Origin: Streptomyces sp. TRM68416 | Lineage (GTDB): Bacteria; Actinomycetota; Actinomycetes; Streptomycetales; Streptomycetaceae | Reading direction: 5' to 3' | DNA length: 58,074 nt | Assembly: GCF_014596915.1 (NCBI RefSeq) | Contig: NZ_JACVWU010000040.1 | Coordinates: forward strand, 1-58,074 | Part shown: in pieces, positions 18,313-25,136 of the stretch | Numbering within the stretch: the first letter of the stretch is position 1 | Layout: the number at the start of each line of letters is the position of its first letter | Translations under genes and position numbers: made by a program | Notes under the pieces: generated by a model | The model's database searches: none | What the model was told of the DNA's origin: nothing | What the model saw: the letters and a program-made list of their open reading frames with translations, nothing else

Positions 18313-18857
18313 GCGGTCACCGCCGTCGCGGCCAGGAACTGCTCCCGGGTGCAGAAGCTCAGCAACGCCTTCTTCTCCGGCTTCTGGATCTCGCGCTCGG
18401 GCACGAAGCCGACGGCCTCGTTCAGGGCGTGGACGGCCGTGTTGGACACGTCCGGCTCGACGACGACCCGTCGCACCGCCGGGTCCTCGAAGAGGTGCGC
18501 CATCACGGCGGTGATGACGGCCCGGGTGAAGCCGTGCACGGGCCGGTCGGTGGCGGGTGTGAGGAAGTGCATGCCGATGTCGCCGGGCTGCGCCTCGTAC
18601 AGGCCGACCAGTTCGCGGTGGGCGGGGTCGTACTTCTCCATCAGGAAGGCGGGCACGCCGTCCTTCAGGCCCAGCAGGGCGTGGTGGTGCTCGTCGGCCG
18701 CGATCTCCATGTACGCGCGCTCGACGTCCTCCAGCCTGGCGTCCTGCATCATCCAGAAGGCCGCCTTGGGGTGCGTGACCCAGGCGTGCAGCAGCTCGGC
18801 GTCCTTCAGGGGGTCGAGGGGGCGGAAGGTGAAGGTGCCTGTGTCGGTGGTGCTCAT
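18309..18857 (-). CDS. desC: N-hydroxycadaverine acyltransferase DesC
   Basis: GNAT-fold (IucB/AlcB-type) acyltransferase, 182 aa. It puts a succinyl or acetyl group from CoA on N-hydroxycadaverine. The fold signature is seen as HGFTRAVITAVMAHLFEDP followed by RRVVVEPDVSN and AVHALNEAVGF, the usual acyl-CoA and C-terminal regions of the family. ADEHHHALLG carries histidines common in this subgroup. Four-base overlaps at both ends (desB stop and desD start) show tight translational coupling. Confidence 0.94.
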   Translation of the reverse strand: MSTTDTGTFTFRPLDPLKDAELLHAWVTHPKAAFWMMQDARLEDVERAYMEIAADEHHHALLGLKDGVPAFLMEKYDPAHRELVGLYEAQPGDIGMHFLTPATDRPVHGFTRAVITAVMAHLFEDPAVRRVVVEPDVSNTAVHALNEAVGFVPEREIQKPEKKALLSFCTREQFLAATAVTA

Positions 18858-20131
18858 ACGGCGAACTCCTGGAACGCGATGGTCTTCTCGACCGGGTAGT
18901 ACTCGGTGCCGAGCAGCTCACGGATGATGGTCGAGTTCCGGTACGGGCCCATGCCCAGGTCCGGCGAGGTGATGCTGTGGGTGTGGACGCCGGCGTTCTG
19001 GAGGAAGACGCCGCGGCCCGTGACGTCGATGGCGTAGTTGCGGGCGACGTCGAAGTTGCCGTGGGAGTCGCGCACCAGGCGGTCCTGGATCGGGGCGAGG
19101 AACTCGGGCTCGGCGTAGGCGTAACCGGTGGCCAGGACCAGGCCCTGGGACTCGATCTCGTAGTCCTTCTCCTGCTCCTCCTGGCGGAAGGAGAGCGTGT
19201 ACGTGTCGTTCTCGTACCGGGCGCCGGTGAGGGCGGAGTTGGTGAGCAGGCGGGTGGGGACCGGGCCGCCGAGGTTCTTCTGGTAGAGCAGGTCGAAGAT
19301 CTCGTTGATGAGGTCGCCGTCGATGCCCTTGAACAGGCCCTTCTGCTGGGCGGTCAGCCGGTAGCGGGTGTCCTCGGGGAGCGCGCGGTAGTAGTCGATG
19401 TACTCCGGGCTCGTCATCTCCAGCGTGAGCTTGGTGTACTCCAGCGGGAAGAAGCGCGGGGAGCGGGTGACCCAGTTCAGCCGGTAGCCGTGGACGTCGA
19501 TCTCGGCGAGGAGGTCGTAGTAGATCTCGGCGGCGGACTGGCCGGAGCCGACGATCGTGATGGAGTCCTTCTTCTGGAGCTCCGCCTTGTGCTGCACATA
19601 GCGGGAGTTGTGGAAGAAGTCGCCGCCGAGGCCTTCGACGGCCTTCGGGTAGTGCGGGGAGGTGCCGGTGCCGAGGACCAGGTGGCGGGCGCGGAAGACC
19701 TCGCCGGCCTCGGTCCGCACCACGTACAGCTCGTCCTCGTACGTCACCTCCGCCACCGTCGTGCCGAAGCGGACGCTGCTCAGCCGGCTGGCCGCCCAGC
19801 GGCAGTAGTCGTCGTACTCGACCCGCAGCGGGTAGAAGTTCTCGCGGATGTAGAACGAGTACAGCCGGCCCTTCTCCTTCAGGTAGTTGAGGAAGGAGTA
19901 CGGCGAGGTCGGGTCGGCGAGGGTGACCAGGTCCGACATGAACGGCGTCTGGAGGTGGGCGCCCTCCAGGAACATCCCGGCGTGCCACTCGAAGTCCGGC
20001 TTCGACTCCAGGAAGATGCCGTCGAGTTCGGCGATCGGCTCGGTGAGGCAGGCGAGGCCCAGGTTGAACGGGCCGAGCCCGATGCCCACGAAGTCGTAGG
20101 TCTTGCTCGTGGATTCAGGAAGCGCGGTCAA
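18854..20131 (-). CDS. desB: Cadaverine N-monooxygenase DesB
   Basis: FAD- and NADPH-dependent N-hydroxylating monooxygenase of the lysine/ornithine hydroxylase class, 425 aa. It hydroxylates one amine of cadaverine. The FAD site is FVGIGLGPFNLGLACL near residues 14-29. The NADPH site is TIVGSGQSAAEIYYDLL, and the C-terminal LVLATGYAYAEPEFL is the ATGY motif. It overlaps the end of desA by 17 bp and the start of desC by 4 bp. Confidence 0.95.
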   Translation of the reverse strand: MTALPESTSKTYDFVGIGLGPFNLGLACLTEPIAELDGIFLESKPDFEWHAGMFLEGAHLQTPFMSDLVTLADPTSPYSFLNYLKEKGRLYSFYIRENFYPLRVEYDDYCRWAASRLSSVRFGTTVAEVTYEDELYVVRTEAGEVFRARHLVLGTGTSPHYPKAVEGLGGDFFHNSRYVQHKAELQKKDSITIVGSGQSAAEIYYDLLAEIDVHGYRLNWVTRSPRFFPLEYTKLTLEMTSPEYIDYYRALPEDTRYRLTAQQKGLFKGIDGDLINEIFDLLYQKNLGGPVPTRLLTNSALTGARYENDTYTLSFRQEEQEKDYEIESQGLVLATGYAYAEPEFLAPIQDRLVRDSHGNFDVARNYAIDVTGRGVFLQNAGVHTHSITSPDLGMGPYRNSTIIRELLGTEYYPVEKTIAFQEFAV

Positions 20132-21557
20132 GGGACTCTCCCAGGTACTGCTCGGCGTGGCCGGCGATCAGGTCGAGGACGGCGGTGATGTCGGCCGTCG
20201 TGGTCTCGGGGTTGAGCAGGGTGAACTTCAGGTAGTGGCGGCCGCCGACCTTGGTGCCCGCGACCACCGCGTCACCGGAGGCGAACAGGGCCTTGCGGGC
20301 GTAGAGGTTGGCCCGGTCGATCTCGGACGGGTCCGTCACGGCGGCCGGGATGTAGCGGAAGACCAGCGTGGAGAGCGAGGGCTGCACGACGACGTCGAAG
20401 CGCGGGTCGGCGGCGAGCAGTCGCCAGCCCTCGGCCGCGAGGTCGACGACCTCGTCGAAGAGCTGTCCGATGCCGTCGGCGCCCATCACGCGGAGCGTCA
20501 TCCACAGCTTCAGCGCGTCGAAGCGGCGGGTGGTCTGCAGGGACTTGTCGACCTGGTTGGGGATGCGCTCCTGGACCATGCGGCGGGGGTTGAGGTACTC
20601 CGCGTGGTAGGTGGCGTGGCGCAGGGTGGCCGCGTCGCGGACCAGGACGGCGGAGGAACTCACCGGCTGGAAGAAGGACTTGTGGTAGTCCACGGTGACC
20701 GAGTCGGCGCGCTCGATGCCGTCGATCCGGCCGCGGTGCTTCACGGAGGCGAGCAGGCCGCAGCCGTAGGCGGCGTCGACGTGCATCCAGGTGCCGAACT
20801 GCGCGCACAGCTCGGCGATTTCGGGCAGCGGGTCGATGGAGCCGAAGTCGGTGGTGCCGGCGGTGGCGACGACGGCCATGGGGACGAGGCCGTCCTTGGC
20901 GCAGCGCTCCAGCTCGCGGGCGAGGGCGACGGTCTGCATGCGCTTGTCGTGGTCGACGGGGATGGAGACCACCGAATCGGCGCTCAGGCCGAGGAGTTTG
21001 GCCGACTTCTTCACGCTGAAGTGGCTGACCTCGGAGGCGAAGATGCGCAGTTTCGCGAACGAGTCGGTCTTGGACTCCTCGCGGGCCAGCAGCAGAGCCT
21101 GGAGGTTGGACTGGCTGCCCCCGGAGGTGAACACGCCGTCGGCGGCCGGGCCGAGGCCGATGCGGGCGGCCGTCCAGTCGATGAGCTTGCGCTCGATGAG
21201 GGTGCCGCCGGCCGACTGGTCCCAGGTGTCCAGGGAGGAGTTGACGGCGGAGAGGATCGCCTCGCCGAGCACGGCCGGGATGACGACCGGGCAGTTGAGG
21301 TGGGCGAGGTAGCGGGGGTGGTGGAAGTAGATCGCGTCCCGGAGGTAGACGTCCTCCAGCTCGTCGAGGACCGCGGCGGTGTCGTGCAACGGCTTGTCGA
21401 GGTCGATCGCGTCGATGGTGGGCGCGAGGGCGTCGACCGTGACTCCGGTGAACGGGCTGTCGGTGGTGGCGAGTTTGGCGGCCACCCGCTCGATTCCTTC
21501 GGTCACGGAGCGGCGGTACTGCTCCGCGGTCGTGTCGTTGAGCAGGTGCGAGCGCAT
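20115..21557 (-). CDS. desA: Lysine decarboxylase DesA (PLP)
   Basis: Group II (aromatic/glutamate-type) PLP decarboxylase, 480 aa, converting lysine to cadaverine, the first step to desferrioxamine. The PLP lysine is in TVDYHKSFFQPVSSSAVL, with HVDAAYG upstream for the aspartate that contacts the ring nitrogen and FTSGGSQSNLQALLLAR for phosphate binding. First gene of desABCD. An iron box lies 81-99 bp upstream of the ATG, so transcription should be repressed by DmdR1 with Fe(II). Confidence 0.96.
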   Translation of the reverse strand: MRSHLLNDTTAEQYRRSVTEGIERVAAKLATTDSPFTGVTVDALAPTIDAIDLDKPLHDTAAVLDELEDVYLRDAIYFHHPRYLAHLNCPVVIPAVLGEAILSAVNSSLDTWDQSAGGTLIERKLIDWTAARIGLGPAADGVFTSGGSQSNLQALLLAREESKTDSFAKLRIFASEVSHFSVKKSAKLLGLSADSVVSIPVDHDKRMQTVALARELERCAKDGLVPMAVVATAGTTDFGSIDPLPEIAELCAQFGTWMHVDAAYGCGLLASVKHRGRIDGIERADSVTVDYHKSFFQPVSSSAVLVRDAATLRHATYHAEYLNPRRMVQERIPNQVDKSLQTTRRFDALKLWMTLRVMGADGIGQLFDEVVDLAAEGWRLLAADPRFDVVVQPSLSTLVFRYIPAAVTDPSEIDRANLYARKALFASGDAVVAGTKVGGRHYLKFTLLNPETTTADITAVLDLIAGHAEQYLGESLDRAS

Positions 21558-21637
21558 GGGGGGTCCTCCGAGGGGAAGTCCGTGCGGGACGGGCGTAGCG
21601 GAGTGGGGGGAGTGCGGATCGACTCAGGGCGATCAAC

Positions 21638-21656
21638 TTAGGTTAGCCTAACCTAA
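21638..21656. promoter_or_regulatory. Iron box upstream of desA
   Basis: TTAGGTTAGCCTAACCTAA, a 19-bp palindrome matching the IdeR/DmdR1 consensus at essentially every arm position. The palindrome is imperfectly extended outward (GATCAA...TTGATC). It overlaps the expected desA promoter. Confidence 0.95.
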
Positions 21657-21719
21657 ATTGATCCGTGTATGGGTAGGGCAGAACCCGCCCCACCGGTGAC
21701 AGTCGTCACTTCCGGCGCA

Positions 21720-22577
21720 TCACTCGCCGGCCTCGCGCAACTGCTCCTCGGTGAGCCCCTGGCGCCAGTAGCCGACGAAGGTGATCCGGCGGCGGTCGAT
21801 GCCGCGCTCGTTCACGAAGTGGCGGCGCAGCTCCTTCACACAGCCGGACTCGCCCGCGATCCAGACGTACGGCCGCTCGGCGGACGGCAGTTCGGCGGCG
21901 CGCAGGGCATCCAGGGCCATGGGGGAGCCCTGGATGTCCCGGTCCTCGCGGACCAGCCAGTCGATCCGGACGTCGGCCCCGGTCGCCAGGTCCTGGATGT
22001 CCTCGGCGTGCTGCACCTCCAGCCAGACCCGGGCGCGGGTGCCGGCCGGCAGCTGCTCGACGATCGCGGACACCGCGGGTACGGCCGTCTCGTCGCCCCA
22101 GACCACCACCAGATCGGTGTCCGCGGGCGGCCGGAACCGGATCGCCCGGTTGTCCGCGACGGACGGCCCGATGAGCAGGACCCGGTCGCCGGGCGCCGCG
22201 TCCGCCGCCCACCGGGAGGCGGGCCCGGCCGGCACCGCGGCGCCGGGCTCGACGCCGTGCAGCACGAAGTCGATGTCGATCTCGTCGGGGTCGCGCCGCA
22301 GCGCGCGCAGGGTGTACGAGCGCATCACCGCCCGTACGTCCTCCGGGAGATCGCGCCACCCCTGCCACCAGCCGTCACCGAGCTCGACCGGAACGACCGG
22401 CGCCTCCTGCCCCGGGTGCGGCAGGAACAGCGACAGCGACTGGTCGTGGCCGTCGGAGTGGAAGTCGCGCAGCTCGTCCCCGGCGAAGGTGACCCGCACC
22501 AGGGACGGGCCGAGCCGCCTCGTCCGTACGACCTGAAGGGAGAAGAAACGGAACGCGACGGCTACGGCCGTGGGCAT
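21720..22577 (-). CDS. desF: Siderophore-interacting flavoprotein DesF
   Basis: 285-aa siderophore-interacting protein (SIP family, ViuB/YqjH relatives). It is an FAD-containing reductase that releases iron from ferrioxamine inside the cell. The FAD-binding half contains RVTFAGDELRDFHSDG, HDQSLSLFLPHPG and MRSYTLRALRRDPDEIDIDF, the latter carrying the typical RxYT motif. The C-terminal SIP domain includes VVVWGDETAVPAVSAIVEQL and YVWIAGESGCVKELRR. It lies between desE and desA on the same strand, 41 bp after desE, so it is probably cotranscribed with desE from the 23716 iron box. Confidence 0.92.
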   Translation of the reverse strand: MPTAVAVAFRFFSLQVVRTRRLGPSLVRVTFAGDELRDFHSDGHDQSLSLFLPHPGQEAPVVPVELGDGWWQGWRDLPEDVRAVMRSYTLRALRRDPDEIDIDFVLHGVEPGAAVPAGPASRWAADAAPGDRVLLIGPSVADNRAIRFRPPADTDLVVVWGDETAVPAVSAIVEQLPAGTRARVWLEVQHAEDIQDLATGADVRIDWLVREDRDIQGSPMALDALRAAELPSAERPYVWIAGESGCVKELRRHFVNERGIDRRRITFVGYWRQGLTEEQLREAGE

Positions 22578-22618
22578 GAGTGCTCCTGAGCGGGATTCAG
22601 GGGGCTGGGATCAGGGGG

Positions 22619-23665
22619 TCAGCTGACCTTCTTGGCGTTCTCGATGGCCTCGGCGAGGTTGTCGAGCAGCGGGGTGCACTTGTCGTAGGACAGGATCGGC
22701 TCCGGGGAGCGGGGGATGACCTGGCCGGCCTTGACCGCGGGGAGCTTCTTCCAGGTGGCCTCGGTGATGTCGGCCGGCTGGATGGTCGAGGAGCGGTCGT
22801 CCATCACGATGATGTCGGCGTCGTACTTGTCGACGTTCTCCCAGCTGAGCGCCTCGAACCAGCCGCCGCTCTTTTCCTTCGCCTTCTCCGAGGGCTCGAC
22901 GAAGTTCACGCCGAGCGCCTTGAAGTACTCGAGGTCGATGGAGAAGTTGGTGCCGGAGACGTAGAAGACGGTGTCCGCGGCGGAACCGGCCAGCACCTTG
23001 ATCTCCGGCTTGGCCTTGGCGGCGGCGCGCAGGCGGGCGGCGGCGGCCTCGAACTTCTTCTTCGACTCGGCGATCTCGTCGGACTTCATGTCCGCGCCGA
23101 GCGATTCGGCCAGCTCCCACATGCGCTGGAGCGGCTCGGTCAGCTGGCGGTCGTAGACGGAGATCGCGACGCTCGGGGCGAGCTTGGCGACCTTGTCCGC
23201 GGACTCCACCGGCACCGACCAGAGGGTGCCCGCGTCGTCGAACGTGGTGGTGATGAGCACGTCGGGGGAGAGGGCCGCGTACTTCTCGATGTTGAGCTTG
23301 CCCCACTCGTTGCCGAGGACGGTGACCTTGCTGACGTCGAGGTCGCCGGCCTGGACGTCGGGCTTGCCGTCCGCGGTCGTGGTCGGGCCGAACACGCCCT
23401 TGACCGAGGTGCCGTAGTCGTGGAGGGCGGCGGCGACACCGGTGAAGGCGACGATGTTCGCCGGCACCTTGTCGAGCTTCACCGTGGTGCCGCGGTCGTC
23501 CTTGAAGGACCAGGGGCCGGACTTCGCGGCGGTCGTCCCCTCGCCGGAGCCATCGCTTTTCGCGTCGTCGCCTCCGCAGGCCGCCAGTGCGGCACCGAGG
23601 CCGAGGGCGCCACCGGCGGCGAGGATGCCCCGGCGGGTGAGGTGGGTGGCTCGGGCGTTGGACAT
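22619..23665 (-). CDS. desE: Ferrioxamine-binding lipoprotein DesE
   Basis: Class III (FepB/FhuD-type) siderophore-binding lipoprotein, 348 aa. The signal has twin Arg (LTRRGILAAGG) and a lipobox LAAC, so export as a Tat lipoprotein is likely. The mature protein has the PBP features VPANIVAFTGVAAALHDYGT, SPDVLITTTFDD and ISVYDRQL. It captures ferrioxamines E and B at the cell surface for uptake. An iron box lies 51-69 bp upstream of the ATG. No permease or ATPase gene accompanies it; the transporter must be encoded elsewhere, as in S. coelicolor. Confidence 0.95.
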   Translation of the reverse strand: MSNARATHLTRRGILAAGGALGLGAALAACGGDDAKSDGSGEGTTAAKSGPWSFKDDRGTTVKLDKVPANIVAFTGVAAALHDYGTSVKGVFGPTTTADGKPDVQAGDLDVSKVTVLGNEWGKLNIEKYAALSPDVLITTTFDDAGTLWSVPVESADKVAKLAPSVAISVYDRQLTEPLQRMWELAESLGADMKSDEIAESKKKFEAAAARLRAAAKAKPEIKVLAGSAADTVFYVSGTNFSIDLEYFKALGVNFVEPSEKAKEKSGGWFEALSWENVDKYDADIIVMDDRSSTIQPADITEATWKKLPAVKAGQVIPRSPEPILSYDKCTPLLDNLAEAIENAKKVS

Positions 23666-23715
23666 AGGTGTGGCCGCTTTCGAACAGGGCGGAGCGCCCG
23701 CCGGACAATTCGAAG

Positions 23716-23734
23716 GTAGGTTAGCCTAACCTCA
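23716..23734. promoter_or_regulatory. Iron box upstream of desE
   Basis: GTAGGTTAGCCTAACCTCA, the IdeR/DmdR1 palindrome with one change in each outer arm relative to the desA box. It lies in the desE promoter region. Confidence 0.9.
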
Positions 23735-23800
23735 GCAGTTGTCCAGGGGGCGGGTCCCCGGACGTACAACCTGTGCCTCGCCTTTGAGGCCCAATGCCGG

Positions 23801-23855
23801 GTACAGCTGAGGCCCAACCCCGTTGTGGTCAACGGTGGTTGGGCCTCAGCTGTAC
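23801..23855 (-). terminator. Very long hairpin terminator
   Basis: A 19-bp perfect stem (23801-23819 with 23837-23855) encloses a second 6-bp stem (CCGTTG-TGGT-CAACGG), giving a 25-bp near-continuous helix with one bulged T and a 4-nt loop. It begins 2 bp after the stop of the M15-like gene and separates that operon from the desE promoter. Confidence 0.85.
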
Positions 23856-23857
23856 GG

Positions 23858-24619
23858 TCAGGCCGCCGACCGCTGCTCGCGGGCCAACTCCCTGGCGGCA
23901 TCCCGGCGCTTGCCGGACCGCACGTCCACCGGGGCGCCGGCGCCCTTGCCGGGCTCCTTCTCCCAACCCCGCAGCTTGGCCACCACCTTGGCCAGCAGCG
24001 GGCTGCCCGGCTTCACATCGAGGTAGAACAGCGACTCGTCGGGTGTCCGGTCGTCGCCGCCCCAGCGCACCACCCCTTCGAGCTCGGCGAGGATGTCACG
24101 GATCACCATCCGCTGCGGGGCGAAGAAGCCGCCCTCGACGCCGCTCGGGTAGTGGCCCGGACGGATCTGCACCGCGGTTCCGGAGGCCTGGTTGGCCTCG
24201 GCCAGCTTCCGGCGCACCGCATCCGGGCTGCGCCAGCCGACCACATCGCCCTTGCGCAGCTCCTCAACCTCGTAGTGGAACCGGCGGATGACATGCACCA
24301 GCACCGTCTCCACGTCACCGATCCGTACGGTGACGCCCTCGACGGGGGTGCCGGGGACCGGCCGGGTCCACACGGCCCCGCCCTTGTCGGTGGTCAGTTC
24401 CATCTCCCAGCCGTTGGGGCTCGGCTTCCCCGACTGGGTGCGCTCGGCACGGGCCAGGGCGCGGCGGGCCGCGTCCCGGACGTGCTTCGGCTCGGCCCAC
24501 CGGTCCGCCGCGTGAGCGGGCGAGGTGAGGTACTCGGAGAAGGGCAGGCTCGCCACGGCCGTGGCGCCCGCCAGCACGGTGGCTCGGGCGAGGAAGGTGC
24601 GGCGGGAATGCGATGTCAT
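23858..24619 (-). CDS. Tat-exported degenerate M15-type peptidase
   Basis: 253 aa from the ATG at 24619, which overlaps the upstream stop (ATGA). A Tat signal is clear (SRRTFLARA, hydrophobic core, AHAAD). The mature part resembles the peptidase M15_4 fold of D-Ala-D-Ala carboxypeptidases and endolysins: NQASGTAVQ at 143-151 aligns with the family NHASGTAID, and VRWGGDDRTPDESLF at 184-198 with the family WGGD...DxMHF. All three zinc ligands expected there are changed (His144 to Gln, Asp151 to Gln, His197 to Leu). It is therefore probably a binding protein for peptidoglycan stem peptides or another ligand rather than an enzyme. Last gene of a three-gene operon with the DUF1906 protein. The family match is by eye. 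Confidence 0.7.
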   Translation of the reverse strand: MTSHSRRTFLARATVLAGATAVASLPFSEYLTSPAHAADRWAEPKHVRDAARRALARAERTQSGKPSPNGWEMELTTDKGGAVWTRPVPGTPVEGVTVRIGDVETVLVHVIRRFHYEVEELRKGDVVGWRSPDAVRRKLAEANQASGTAVQIRPGHYPSGVEGGFFAPQRMVIRDILAELEGVVRWGGDDRTPDESLFYLDVKPGSPLLAKVVAKLRGWEKEPGKGAGAPVDVRSGKRRDAARELAREQRSAA

Positions 24620-25101
24620 GGACGCCTTGTCTCTCTCTTGAAGTCCCGGGTGGCCCGGCGCTCGGATTCCAGCAGGCTGAATCCGCCCAGCGCGACGGCG
24701 GTGAAGGCGAGTGCGCCCACCGCCGGGTTGACATAGCCGGGCACGCCGATCGAATAGGTGGTACCGCTCTTCAGGTGGCAGCCGAGGCCGAGGGGGATGT
24801 AGGTGGGCCGGTAGGAGTCGATGTCCCACGCCTGCGCCGTACCCACCGCCTCCTTGCAGCCCAGGTCCCGTCCCGTCTCGTCCAGCAGCATCAGGTGCAG
24901 CGCGCCCCAGGCGTAGAGCAGGGCGGCACCGGCCCCCGCCAGCGCCGCGCACGAGCGCAACTGGACCAGCAGGCCCGAGCGTCTGACGCCGTGGCGGGCC
25001 AGCGTGGCACAGCCGACGACGGCCAGCGTGGCCGCGGCCCCCAGGGCGACGAGAATGACGAGCAGAAGGACGAGAGGGTTGTGTCCCTCGTACGGGTCCA
25101 T
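24616..25101 (-). CDS. Three-helix membrane protein of the cassette
   Basis: 161 aa from the ATG at 25101; a GTG at 25107 has the better-spaced AGGAG. Hydrophobic segments are PLVLLLVILVALGAAATLAV, SCAALAGAGAALLYAWGAL and VGALAFTAVALGGFSLLES. A 55-residue extracytoplasmic loop between the second and third contains two Cys (LGCKEAVG, GLGCHLK). The family is unknown. Its position between the DUF1906 protein (35-bp gap) and the Tat-exported M15-like protein (4-bp overlap) suggests it anchors or signals for these two envelope proteins. Confidence 0.75.
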   Translation of the reverse strand: MDPYEGHNPLVLLLVILVALGAAATLAVVGCATLARHGVRRSGLLVQLRSCAALAGAGAALLYAWGALHLMLLDETGRDLGCKEAVGTAQAWDIDSYRPTYIPLGLGCHLKSGTTYSIGVPGYVNPAVGALAFTAVALGGFSLLESERRATRDFKRETRRP

Positions 25102-25136
25102 TGCCACGATGCTCCTGACTGCGGGTGTGTTCGGAC

